From Pleurotus djamor (lineage: Eukaryota > Basidiomycota > Agaricomycetes > Agaricales > Pleurotaceae), in contig JAPEVF010000011.1 of assembly GCA_029747585.1 (NCBI GenBank), forward strand, positions 146,422 through 210,421: a stretch of DNA of 64,000 nt. The letters are read 5' to 3'. Below, one piece after another: positions 1 through 11,501 of this stretch (positions within the stretch are counted from its first letter, which is position 1; each line of letters opens with the position of its first letter). The notes below the pieces were generated by a model. The model made no database searches. It saw nothing but the letters and a program-made list of their open reading frames with translations, and was not told the origin of the DNA. A program made the position numbers and the translations under genes.

Positions 1-18
1 CGGTAGAACGGGCGAAGT

Positions 19-1065
19 TCAACAGGAGAGTTCGGCGAAGAGTTCTTCGACTTCCCATGCGCCTGCCCAATATTTCACCTGACACTGCATACCCAGCTTC
101 TCTCCGTCAGTGACGATGCGTTTCTCAAGTCCACGGAACCTTCTGCAAAGGATCATATCCTGACTATAGCGGTGTCCATTTAATCGACGCGACGGGGAAC
201 AAGCACAAGTCAACTTACGCTCTTAGGCGGAGAACTGGGCAGAAATCGTTGCTGCCATCGCCAACATATACGACCCTGTCGTATTCTGGCGCATGCCTTT
301 CTAGGAATGCCATCAGTTCTTCACCTATGCGGAAATAGTGAGTTGTTATAACGGAGAAAAACGGACAACAAGTAACAACCTTTGCACATATTGGGGCTAC
401 AGCCAATTTTACAATCGTGCTGTGGTCCATTAGGGTCAATCCTTCGACGCAAGGAGAGAAGTCCAGAGGGGGTGAACTCTGCAGGGTTGGTGATAATTTC
501 TTCAAAGTGGTCGACTAATCCTTTATCCTACACGGATGCGATTTAGGTCGGCATATCAAAGAGTTGATATGTTCATGAATTGACCTTGAGTATCGTTGAG
601 ATAAACACCGAGTTGGCATTGGATAAGCAAAAGAAGGTCGTTTTGCCTTCAGACTTGAGCTTATTTATCGCGCGAACCATAGCAGGATGCTGATAGATCA
701 TGAGATCAGAGTCGCACCGAGTAGAAGGAAAGGTCATATACGAATGGCATAATCCTGAGTGTGTGCTCAATCTGATCCCGGGTGACATTGCGTTCGTGGA
801 TCTTACGCAGAGACTGAGCCCTTGGTAAAGGTTTAAAGAAGTCGACCAGGCAAGCCTAGGTGCTTACACCAGGTCAGTCCACTGAATCTCGTCCTTGAGA
901 CTCTTCATTTCACGTCGGATATCCGGGGCCAGCACTTCGAAGATCCATCTATCAGTATCCTGATCAGCCATTGACCTGCGAAAGGGGATGAAGATGAATA
1001 GTGTTTACACGCAGATAAGCCTACCAGTCAAAGTCAAACACAATTAGCTGGCGTTCTATCGACAT
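19..1065 (-). CDS. PHOSPHO1/2-type HAD phosphatase
   Basis: Predicted HAD-superfamily small-molecule phosphatase of the PHOSPHO family; animal members act on phosphocholine/phosphoethanolamine or pyridoxal phosphate, substrate here unknown. The first exon (ATG at 1065) carries the catalytic DFDW motif just before the first intron; a later exon holds the LSNANS motif (around 610), then TNPAEF, LRRRIDP and the CSPNMCKG motif, and near 250 the VGDGSNDFCP motif that supplies the acidic metal ligands. The last exon reads GLEKRI and ends at the stop at 19. About five exons, all joined by short GT..AG introns. Head-to-head with TFB1, start codons 151 bp apart. Family assignment is firm; the substrate is not inferable. 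Confidence 0.88.
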
Positions 1066-1151
1066 CGTTGGGTCGGCAAAGGAATCGATTGGCTTTGGGT
1101 GAAATGATGATAAAATTTGAATAAAAATAAAAGGCATGTAAACCCCTGACT

Positions 1152-1157
1152 CACGTG
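1152..1157. promoter_or_regulatory. CACGTG E-box in divergent promoter
   Basis: Palindromic CACGTG between the PHOSPHO-type phosphatase and TFB1 start codons, with a CCCCT stress-element-like word a few bases upstream. Candidate bHLH (Cbf1-like) site; function inferred only from position. Confidence 0.35.
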
Positions 1158-1216
1158 AACTGGCACAAGCTTACCTAAACCGTGTCGCGCGAGGTGCGAA
1201 GGGAGTCACGACTTGA

Positions 1217-3619
1217 ATGCCTACCATTGTGTGTACGGCTAAGGCATCCTACAAAAAAGTCCCGGGTCTCCTCGAACTCACAGACACCCATCTGCAATGG
1301 ACGCAGGATGGGAAGAAAACGCCTCTGGTCAACGTTCCTCATGCTGAGGCAAATTGTTCGCTTGTCTCAGCTGCTTCCAATGTTCTTTGCTAACTTGTTT
1401 CTCGATAGCACTATTTTGTAGCAAAGACGGCGCGCCGCAGGTCAGGCTGAAGATTGGTCTTGTTAAAGACGATGCCGGTCATAATTTCACCTTTACATCA
1501 CCCCAACCGACCTCTATCGCCGAGAGGGAAAAGTTTAAAACGGAGTTGACCCAAATCATCTCGAGAAACAGGACGGCTGCTGAACTAGCACCCCGACCGA
1601 CGCCGTCTGTCTCATTACCGAGCCTATCATTACCCACACCCAATGCATCCACGTCTAATGCGCCTACGCCGAAAGTGATTCCGTCGCGTCTTTCTTCTCC
1701 TCGGGCTGGATCTGTGACGAGAGCAATGACTCCTGTATTGGTCGGAAATGACCCCGTTAGCGACTTTCGACTGCGCAAGAAAGTCCTTGTCAGCGATCCT
1801 GAGCTAGCTGCCCTGCACAGGGAGCTCGTCATTAGTGGCCAAATCAGCGAGGCAGAGTTTTGGGATGGACGCGAGGTTGGTGCATCAATACCATGTATAT
1901 GCATCGCTGAATATATGTGTGCCCTTCCTAGCACTTACTCCTCGCGCAAGCCTCGTTTGAAAACCAAAAGAAGGGTAAATCGGGTCAGTTGGTCGACCCA
2001 CGTCCGGAAACCGTAGAGGGAGGCGAGATCAAAATTCGTATTACGCCGCAGTTGGTTCACGACATCTTTGATGAATACCCTGTCGTAGCTAAGGCGTATA
2101 ACGATAACGTACCTGAAAAAGTAAGAACTTCATGGGTTTCAGCTAGGAGCCAACATTGAAATGCTCAATCAAGCTCTCCGAAGAGGAATTCTGGAGAAGA
2201 TACTTCCAGTCCAAGTTATTCAACGCCCATCGAGCCTCTATCCGTTCCTCTGCCACACAACATGTTGTCAAAGAAGATCCCATCTTTGACCAGTATCTAG
2301 AAAAAGACGACGATGGTAAGTAATTTGCTTGGCGAAGCATCAGCAGCTTATTTATGGGATGCTTTCACTTAGGCCTGGAGCCGCGACGCCCTGTGACTGG
2401 CGACATCGATATATTCGTCAACTTGGGTGCCACTCACGAAGACCATGGGGAGGTGCTCGCTACCCTTTCCTGTCCATACTATTACTCAACACAAGAGTCA
2501 CATGTAGACTGGAAACGACAAAGACATTACTATGCAAGCTGGGCGGCAGCGGGGTGCCCTCCCCTTGATTCGAAAATTCAATGAACACTCAGAGAAGCTG
2601 CTGAATTCGGCGCTGTAAGTCAAGATCCTCATTTAGCCATAACGCTTTACCCAACGTTCTATCTAAGGGGTGACCCAGCTACGAAACGACGGAAGTTGGG
2701 CACGAAAGAGGTATTCATCTACCTTTACTTTCCTTCCCTCCTTGACAACCTTCCTGTAGTATGAATATTCCCGAATCAGCTTAGGCGATCTCTGTGACCC
2801 AGAAGCTTCCGATGGGATCACCCTTCAAATGCAGGATAGCCAGAGATATTTTGAGGGTCGAGCGAACGAATCTACAGAAACCAACGAAAAGGTACGGCTT
2901 TGGGAATCGTTTCCTAAACTGATGTTCAACGGTCTTCTTTGACGGCAGTTGGATGTTGCCTCTATGATCATGGAATCGAAAGTCAATTTGCACAACTGGG
3001 AAGCCAAGCTTGGCCAGGTGAGCGGTAAAGCTTCTCTTCTCACACGCTTCGTATATGAAAACCATTTCGCACCAGCTCAAGATCGAACGGAAATCGGGAG
3101 ATGCAGCCCTTTTGTCAATGACTCAAAACGTCGCCGCTCGCTTAGATGTCAAGACCAAGAAAAGTGCGTTAACCAATGACCCATCGTCGTTTGCTGTGAA
3201 TACTAAATGACACTGTTTTGCAGATGACATTCCCGAAGCGCTTTTCCGTCAAATGACTAGTTGTCAAACCGCGGCTAATGAGTTTTTGCGTCAGTTCTGG
3301 CTTTCAACCTACCCGCCGCCAACAGATGTTCAGCCTGTGGCTGTAATTACCCCACTCCAACGTGCGGCGAAAGCCGCAAAGATGATTGGCTACCTCAGCA
3401 AAACACGGGAGAAGGTACAGGCTATAATAAATGCTGCCCAAGCTGAGGGAATCGATCCAAACAGAGTTGACGTGGTAAGTTGACACTCACGCAGGCCGCC
3501 GAGACCCCACACCTTGCAATTGACTAACATGATATCTTTTTCAGGCAATGAAGCCACTCCTTAGGGCCGTTGATTGGGCCTTGACCTTCCATCATAGCAA
3601 GAAGGGTGCACGCCCATGA
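1217..3619 (+). CDS. TFB1: TFIIH core subunit p62/Tfb1
   Basis: Structural subunit of general transcription and repair factor TFIIH (GTF2H1/p62 in animals). The ATG at 1217 opens an N-terminal PH-like domain (KVPGLLEL, then after the 1356-1408 intron LFCSKDGAPQVRLKIGLV), which in homologues binds activators, XPG/Rad2 and TFIIE. A Ser/Pro/Thr-rich linker follows, then two BSD domains: one with LHRELV..SEAEFWDGRE (about 1800-1875), the second with LSEEEFWRRYFQSKLF (about 2180). The conserved C-terminal helix ends in LLRAVDWALTFHHSKK before the stop at 3619. Roughly eight exons. The first intron has a clear CTAAC branch site. TFB4, another TFIIH subunit, lies 38 kb away. Convergent with COY1, stops 124 bp apart. 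Confidence 0.93.
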
Positions 3620-3743
3620 GCTGTCGAAGCCTTGCTCCCACCCACGCTCTTTTTATCACTTACATTAGAACACATAGCAATACGGATCCATGCATATATT
3701 GTCCAATCATACGAATTGTAATAATTTACGCAACATAATGTGC

Positions 3744-6681
3744 CTATGATGCATATGGGCTCGGTTGTTTTTGAAGGTGGGTTCCTGCAGAAGAAGTCGT
3801 GCACTCGTAGGTCGTGAACATAACCAACAAATGTAACACGATCGCATAAAAAATAAACATGGTTCTCGCGCGTCGATTTCCTAATATTGAACGGGTGAGA
3901 ACGAGAACGCCTCTTTCGATAACGTTGAGACTTTGATAGGCTCGGGTAGCTTCCTGTAATGGAGTTGGAATTAGGGTTTCCTGATTCACAAGGTGCAAGA
4001 TACCCACTCTGCCTTTGAACGCCTCAAACGGGTTCATGGAAGCCTCGTACCGGGCCCGGTATTTACCTATGTCATCCAATGCTGCCCCAGACGGTGCCGG
4101 TAGTGGGTCAAGCTGTGATGTCAACGGACGCGAGCCTTTTTCTTCTCGGTAGCTTTGCATATATCGAACCTTCTCGTATAGTTTCAAGTTGTCCGTCTGA
4201 AGGTTCTTGATCTCAGAGCGCAACTCGGATATCACCTGGAATTGCTTCCGTAGTTCCTGTGTATTTCGAGAGGGTTGGTTTCCAATTCAAGGAATGACGA
4301 TCAGTTTAAGAATTTTCAAAGGAAATGGACTTCACCTCTTCAAGTTCTGCATTCCTCTGACGGAATCGGTCCCTTTGACTGGTGACAATTGGCAAAATAG
4401 ATGAATCTGCGGTTGAGGTAAAAGATGTGGACGCTACTGTGGTCGATTCCTACGCGTATATATTAGGTGATTTCACCGTCGGAACGATGTGCAACTCGGT
4501 TCACATACCGTAACTTTGGTCGATCTGATACCCAGTTCAGCCAAAACATCACTACTATCATTGGTTGGTAGCGCATCTTCCCGACCCGTAGTTCTGTGTT
4601 GATTCACAGATAACAAGTCATTTTCCAATCGCTCGTTGAGGGCCTTCTGTTTGGCTAGCTCGGTCGCTATCTCTTCGGCACGCTTCTCGCTGAGTTGATA
4701 CGATGCCTCTAGCGACGAGTGCAAATTCTGATGGAATTTGTGAGTGATGCCACTACTAGCCAAGATGCATGTGGATAGGTACTAACTCTGAGGTTGGTGA
4801 GTTCTCCCAAAATTCGCGCGTTCTTCGCCGCGAGAAGAATTTCAAGGGCCTTGCCTCGGTGTGCATTTGCCTTGTCTGCATTCGGATTGGGAAGTTGGAT
4901 ACCAGTCTGGGTAGTTGAGTCGGTGCGTTCATCTGATACCTCGCCCTCGGGAGTTTCTTCGGCATCTTCCCCATCGTCGAAGCCTCCGAACTCGACGAAC
5001 TGGGATGTAACGTAAGGTTAGATAGAAGCACGGAACGTGGCTATTTGAAGTCGGACCTTCATGATTTCAAGTTCGCGCTTAATCTCATCGTAATCAGCGT
5101 ATTGTTTGAGACGCAGTTTCATCTGGTCAATATCAGATATCTGAAAGAAAGTAGAACATCATCAACAAGACGGGATGTTAGGTGGCATGTGGGTTTGACG
5201 GTCAGGACTTACCTTCTTCTGGAGTTCCTTCGATAGTTCGGCAACCCTCTTAGAGGAGGTGACCTCCAACTCGGAGAATTGGGCCTTCTGTGACTCGGTG
5301 GATATTGAGATGCGTTCAAGCTCGGCTTCGAGCTGGGAAAGTTGAGATTCCAAGGTCTTGGTGCTACGCCATGGAGTGTTAGTGACGAAAAAGGGACTTC
5401 GATATAAATGAAGGAGATTCACCGGTCATTGGTGTCGTTGCCGCTTTTGATGGACTCCATTTCAGCACGAAGTATCTCCTACAAGACGCATGAGGATAGC
5501 GTCTGGGTTTGAGGAACATACTTACGTTCCGTCGCTCAAGTGTTGCTACCCGGCTATTAGCACGTTCTAGGTCTGCTGCTATCATATCCACTTCAGAAAG
5601 CTTGGCTACGACTTCCTGGTCTGGAAACGTTTATGAGCGTCCAGCATATAGATGGGATGCATGAACACCGAATTACCTTGTCGTTGAGTCTGGTCAATTA
5701 GCTTGGCTTGGTTGGTTTCATGCGACGTCCGAAGGTCGCGCAATTGGTTCTTAGCGAGGGTTACTTGTCGTTGGAGGTCCTGCTCCCTAGTCAAATCATT
5801 TCAGTTGTAGATTTTGGGAGTATAAGGTATGTGTGTGACCTTTCTTCATAGTTCCGTATCCGTTCATCATACGTGGCATGGAGTTCGTTCTCTTTCTGGG
5901 AGACTTTCTCTTGAATCATGTCCTCCATCTACCGTGTGTTAGACAACAGAGTCACAGGCGCATGTAGGGACATTACTTTCTGCTCTAGTTGTTCCGCAAC
6001 GAGTTCGGCCTTCTTCTTGGCTGCGTCAAGGGTGGAGAACTCGGAAACTTGCTTTCGCAATTCAGCATTTTCATCCCGTAGGCGTTGAAGCTGGAGTTCT
6101 TGCTCCCGGGCTTCAGCTACCTGCACGGTCTGGTCCTATGGGAATAGGTGAGTGTCATACAGACAGCGAGGAGTAGCTTAGTAGTTACCACAGCCGCCTC
6201 CAGGAGAGGGTAAGGATCTGGTGCCTCCGCAAGCAGTTTGTATACGCTCAGAAATGCATTCTCAGAGGCTTTACAACGCTTCGTGAGATTGTCTATTTCA
6301 GTCTGGTACGCTGGGTGCAATGTATTGAGCCTGTGAGATGGTCATAGGGCTATGATTCTGTAGTACCTTTCAAGAGGCCTTTGAACGAATTGGACTTCTC
6401 GCTGTCGGGTAGCTTCTTGAAATCTACGGTGAATGCGGTTTGAGTAAGCTAGCAACTGTGCATGGCAATAACGCGCACCTTTGGTCTTCTCAGCCAAAGC
6501 TTTTCTACCGAGCACGCTCTCCTTCTGCTGGTCTACGAGATCAATACCCTGCGCGTCAAGGGTCTTCTGCAACTCGGAAAGGTTGATTTCTAGCAAGTTC
6601 GTGAGCAATGGCAACCGTGACGACGGTCAATCTCTTACCTTTCCAGGTCTCAAGTGCTCCAGAGAAGTTTTGGTCGGACAT
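3744..6681 (-). CDS. COY1: CASP/Coy1 Golgi golgin
   Basis: Homologue of CASP (the Golgi splice form of CUX1) and yeast Coy1, a tail-anchored golgin that tethers vesicles and supports intra-Golgi traffic. Start MSDQNFSGALETWK at 6681 is followed by the conserved INLSELQKTLD and QKESVLGRKALAEKTK block. Many small exons then encode a long coiled coil. The C-terminal exon (4235-3744) has the family's signature YRARYEASMNPFEAF, then IERGVLVLTRSILGNRRAR and a single membrane segment (FIFYAIVLHLLVMF) followed by TTYEC. That C-terminal anchor predicts Golgi membrane insertion with the coils in the cytosol. The intron-rich structure (about 12 exons) contrasts with intron-free COG7, also a Golgi protein, in this window. 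Confidence 0.93.
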
Positions 6682-6782
6682 GGGTATGAAATAAGGAGAT
6701 GGAGGTTGAATGAAGGAATGGATTATGAGGTCACCGCGCGAGACGCAAAGCCTAAGGCACGGTTATGAGTGCGTGTCGAGGC

Positions 6783-6788
6783 CACGTG
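6783..6788. promoter_or_regulatory. CACGTG E-box between COY1 and MRPS9
   Basis: CACGTG in GCCACGTGAC, inside the 133-bp spacer separating the two divergent start codons (6681 and 6815). Position suggests a shared promoter element; the binding factor is unknown. Confidence 0.35.
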
Positions 6789-6814
6789 ACCTCATTCACT
6801 TTTCCGTTCCCTCC

Positions 6815-7999
6815 ATGAACATTGCCCGAGTGCTCCGTGGCTGCGTCGGTCCCAGCCTTCCCTTGCGCACCTACGCGACGACTACGAGGCAGTTCATTCC
6901 GCCGTCCCAGCTCAGTGACATCCAGTCCACCTTGCACCGTGGCCGTTCCGCTCTCGAGGATGAAGATGAAGACCCTCGGACTCGCAGCCTGAATAGCCCT
7001 TCGTCTCCAAGCTTCTACACGGCGCGCCCTGCGTACTACGACCAGGTCGCGCAGATAGAGACGGCTATCAAGCATGCACGTCAATCCTTGAAAACTCTGC
7101 AACTTCTTCCCCTCCCCGATTTCGCACGAGCAAGTCTACCTCCCCTTCAACCTGTCTGGAAAGACAAGGACGAAATGTCTTCGGTTTTCCAAAGCAAAAT
7201 GACGACGTCGCGCTACCGACGTGTTCTGGCCTTGCTCAACCAGCTGAACGACTACCACCGCATAGCAAAAACGGCTGGATGCGAGCAACTCGCGGAGGGA
7301 ATCTCACATGTGGTAGAATTCTTTGAGCGAGGGAACAAAGATGATGTTTTGGCGAGAGGGAAACGGAAGGCAGTTTCTTTGGATGACTTGGGCAGGTCGT
7401 ATTCTCTTGGTAAACGGAAAACGAGTGCAGCCAGAGTTTGGATGATCCCAGTTCGCGTCGATGAAGCTTCTTCCTCACCTGGCCGGCCAACGCAAAGCAA
7501 AGACAGCGTTGAGGACATACTGGGTATCGAGCCCATCTCTCCCAACCCTACAAACGATGACAAAATTGCTGTACCGACGTCAACCATCCTCATCAATAAC
7601 ATCCCTCTCTCCGAATATTTCAGTTCGTCTACTGATCGTGAACGTATCGTTCGTCCGCTCAAGATTGCCGGAGTGCTCGGCGCGTATAATGTTTTCGCTC
7701 TCGTTCGAGGAGGAGGCACTACGGGTCAGGCTGGTGCTGTCGCACATGGTATTTCAAAAGGTCTTGTCATTCATGAACCTGGATTGGACACCGTCCTTAG
7801 AAGATGTGAGGGATTCTTTCACTTTCTTCAGGAGTATTCATTGACTCCCACCCAGCTAAATTGCTCAGACGTGACCCGCGTATGGTTGAGCGTAAGAAAA
7901 CTGGTCTTGCCAAGGCAAGGAAGAGGGTACGAGCTTTTTCTTCCGCCATTATTTCCTCTATTGATGCCTTCTCCACAGTATACCTGGGTCAAGCGATAA
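6815..7999 (+). CDS. MRPS9: Mitochondrial ribosomal protein uS9m
   Basis: Small-subunit mitochondrial ribosomal protein (bacterial RpsI family). The ATG at 6815 gives a basic, hydroxylated leader (VLRGCVGPSLPLRTYATTT) typical of a matrix presequence, followed by a fungal-type N-terminal extension of about 200 residues. The S9 domain starts at LGKRKTSAARVWMIPV and contains INNIPLSEYF, PLKIAGVLGAYNVF, the glycine loop RGGGTTGQAGAVAHGI and KLLRRDPRMVERKKTGLAKARKR. Two introns (7806-7855 and 7928-7979) separate the last parts; the third exon is only YTWVKR and stop. The introns sum to a multiple of three, so the unspliced frame reaches the same stop but loses the conserved tail. Upstream in-frame ATGs lack the presequence. 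Confidence 0.95.
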   Translation: MNIARVLRGCVGPSLPLRTYATTTRQFIPPSQLSDIQSTLHRGRSALEDEDEDPRTRSLNSPSSPSFYTARPAYYDQVAQIETAIKHARQSLKTLQLLPLPDFARASLPPLQPVWKDKDEMSSVFQSKMTTSRYRRVLALLNQLNDYHRIAKTAGCEQLAEGISHVVEFFERGNKDDVLARGKRKAVSLDDLGRSYSLGKRKTSAARVWMIPVRVDEASSSPGRPTQSKDSVEDILGIEPISPNPTNDDKIAVPTSTILINNIPLSEYFSSSTDRERIVRPLKIAGVLGAYNVFALVRGGGTTGQAGAVAHGISKGLVIHEPGLDTVLRRCEGFFHFLQEYSLTPTQLNCSDVTRVWLSVRKLVLPRQGRGYELFLPPLFPLLMPSPQYTWVKR

Positions 8000-8167
8000 T
8001 CTTTCCTCAACTGGACGCCATTTCGACCATATATTACTATATAGTATACGGAATGTAACGTTACTATACCGTAATGAACATAATTGCATTAGAAACGTGA
8101 TGAGTAAGTATAGTGCGAGTCAGAGGATGAATCTACGCGAAATATGTTACAATATAAAATAAGGAAC

Positions 8168-11100
8168 TCAACCTTGGAAGTAAACCGGCTGCACATCAGC
8201 GTGCCCAAACGCGAGCTGACAAGAAGGACATTTCCGTTGCCGAGTGGCAATCCTAGTGTCGAGACACTCTCGGCAGAAAGCTATGGAGGGGCGGTTAGAC
8301 GGTTTCAGATTGACAAAGCAAATTTTGCTCACTGTGCATGCACTTCGTAATGACTGTATCTCGGATGCGGGTTTTGCATATTCGACATTGGAGAATTTCC
8401 TAATCCCAGTTCAAGAGGTGACCGCGAACGAAACGCAGAGAGAATTGCAAGTACCTTGAGTTGATGGTAGCCTTCATCTGAAGAGGAGTGCGAGGGCTGG
8501 GTCGACGAAGTTGCCTCCTTCAGCTTCTCCGCCTGTTTATCTAAGTCTTTCTTCAGACGCGCGACAGCTTCTTCCTGTTTACGACACTCCTGCATTTTCG
8601 TTCGACTAAATTGTTCCCAGTAGTCCACTTTGCCTTGTGTCTGAAACAAATTAATACAATTGAAAGATCAGGGGGCGGTCTTCGTACCTCGCCTAGCTTA
8701 CGTTTCCTGTCCTCTAGTTGAACCTTCAGCTTGGCGATGTCAGCGTCGAGAACTCGAGCACTAGCGTCAGCGCTTTGAACCGCAGCAACAAGCGCGTCAT
8801 TTTTCTTTTGAATATGACTCTGCGGGGCGGGTCAGCTGGGTTGGACGAGCATTTTGAGGCACCTTACCATCGCTGTCTCTGAGGCTTGTAGAAGTTCGTT
8901 GTACTTTTCAAGAGTGCCTGACAGTTTTTCATGCGCTTTCTCATAGCTTTTGCGAGAAGCTTCCGCGGCATCTCTCTCTCGCATAGCAGCATAGAACTTG
9001 TTCTCCAATTTGGAACGCTACCACATCAATGAGACATGTTGAGAATGTTTATGATGAATGAGAAATTACCTCAGCAGTCAGCTTGCTCAAGCGATCCTCG
9101 AAGGGTGCCACGTCGAGCAATTTACATCGTATTGTAGCATCGAGTTGGTCCCACGCATTCGACAGTCGCTCCACTTCGGAGGTTAGTTGCGCGTCGGTCT
9201 TTGTAGATTGGATTAGCGGATTGAGCATAGGTGTGTTCAAGGGATTCCGCTTGCCTGTTCAAAGTCTGATAATTGTTGTCTGAGTGTCTCGACTTCCTTG
9301 TCCTTCTGCTTCAGACGATCCGCCAATTGACCTGAATCGGGGGAAGAGGAAAGTTCTCCGAAAATCCGCTTGTATTCATCAAGGCGGGAGGAGACATCGC
9401 GTAGATTACGCTTGAGAGCGGCTGCTGACTCCACATGATGAGCAACGTCTGGGTGAGCGGCTTCAAGATCTTGGATGACTTTCTCTAATTCTTCACAACG
9501 AGTTTCTGCAGATCTGTAGCAGTTGAATGCGAAAGCACATACATGGGATCAGAACAAACGACATACGAAAGACGCCGTTTCAATTCAGGAACAAGACTGG
9601 CCTCTGCACCTCCAAGTAATTCAAGGATATCACCCAGACCGGCTTCGGATGCTAATCGAGCTTTACACCGTTTGAGCTGAGATTCGAGGACGGAGAGCCG
9701 CGCCTAAGAGGGGGTCAGCGTAAGGAATTTCTAAGATGTGAGTATGGCTCACCGAGCGAGACTCCAAGACATTCTTGTAGGCTTGCACGGAAGGGTACTT
9801 GGATATGTCTTTATGCTTCCGATCCAGCAGCTCGGCAGACAACTGATCCCGAAGTTCACGTAGCCTAGCCACATCGGCGTCGCGCTTTGAGAGTAGAGTT
9901 TTGTGATCGGGCTTGAATGGCTGGGTCTATGCATTGAAATCAGTCGAAGTTCGAGCAAATGCCAAGTATAAACGCACCGTAACGTCGTGTGCTCTCGCAA
10001 GAACCTCCGATAACGCCTGTTCCAAACGAGACTCTACAGAAGCACCAGGACGAGAAATGTATTCAACCTTCTTTGCAAATTCGTCGACCTTTGTATTGAC
10101 AGCGTCGACATCCAAATATTCAAAGTCCTCCTAGAGTGGATGTGAATTCATGTCTCTACAAAATACGGGTCGAGGGACGTACTCTTGCTTGCAACTCTTG
10201 ATTAGCCGACTTCAGTTGTATGATCTCTTGTTCATATTCCTGAATCTTCTTGTCCTTGAAATCATCCAATGCCTGAGAGCTTTCAGGAGACCTCCCGTTC
10301 GCATGAGGTGGGGATGTATGCTGGATAATCATTAGAAGGGGGATATATTAGAAGTCACAAAGGCCCACCAATTAACCAGGCCACTCACTGAGGGAGAGGA
10401 CGGTTTAAGCACTTGATCAATACTTTCTGCTTTCGGAGTGCTGACATCCATATCCAAGGGTCGTTTCTGAGTCGCAGCAACCGTAGAGCTTCGGGCACGT
10501 TCCAAGCGGTTCTCGGCGACGTGAAGAGCATCCTGGAGTTGATCATTGCGGGCTTGAAGTTCTTCAACGCGTGAACGAGACAGTTGTAGTTCAGCTTCAA
10601 GGCGTTTGGACTGTGAAGAATAAGCATCCTACTAGATGTGAATCGTGGAAGTATGCGTACCCCTTGCCTGTAATGTGACAACTGCTCGTCGTTGAGTGCT
10701 TTCGATGCATGGTTACTCTGCTGAGCCAACTTGGTGACAAGGACCCGAGTTGCTATCAAACTATTCTCCAGCTGTGAGTGAATCTCTCGCTCCTGCTCTG
10801 CAGATGACTTGGCAGTAATGTTGAAAAGCTCTAAAAGTAGGAATAAGACGCAACCACAAACGCAAAAAGACGCGATTTACTCTCTGAATTGACATGAATG
10901 TCCGGGATATCATCTGATGACGTTAAAGAGCGAATAGTGTCCACCAGCTTCAAACGGAGCCATTAAAAAGCCAAAAAGCCAATCCATAGAGCTATACATA
11001 CCTGTGACCAACACGCAGACATGACAGCAAGGCCGACCTCACAAGAACGCTTTCGTCTTTCCAACTCCGTAATACGAGCTTGACTACGGTCGTTTTCCCT

Positions 11101-11338
11101 AGCATAATGCTTCATCTTCCGGTAGATGGCTTCTTTCCGAAACATCTGAAATGGCCATCATAAAACGGCTGCAACAGGAACTCTGAAGGATCAATCTCAC
11201 CTCCAAGTTGTCTGCGTCTGTCGGTTCATCGGGTGCAGGGATATTTGGCCGTGGACTGCCATCCTCATCGGAGAGAATACGTCTTTTTGTTGAGCCCTCG
11301 TTGAAGTCTTCAACATGAGGACGTTTCTTGGATTCCAT
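8168..11338 (-). CDS. BRE1: E3 ubiquitin ligase Bre1 (histone H2B)
   Basis: Homologue of Bre1/RNF20-RNF40, the RING E3 that with Rad6 monoubiquitinates histone H2B during Pol II elongation, a mark feeding into H3K4 and H3K79 methylation. The N-terminus MESKKRPHVEDF (ATG 11338) carries a basic KRR motif and is followed by the conserved FRKEAIYRKMKHYARE segment, then very long coiled coil over about 2.5 kb of exons. The C-terminal RING reads FCRECLDTRIATRQRKCPSCQLAFG and closes with DVQPVYFQG before the stop at 8168, as in the family. At least ten exons with short introns. Convergent with MRPS9 (168 bp). CHD1, another elongation-coupled chromatin factor, lies 25 kb downstream. Confidence 0.93.
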
Positions 11339-11501
11339 AAAACGAGACTTGGATTAAAGTTGGAGAAAGAGAAACAAGCCGTCCGTGGGAGTGACATGAC
11401 AAAACTGTGGACAAGGGCGCTAAACTAGGCGCTACATATATCGCCGAAGCATCTCTAGATAAGGCAAATCTAATTCTTGATCGCGTCCAACCTCTGCAAG
11501 T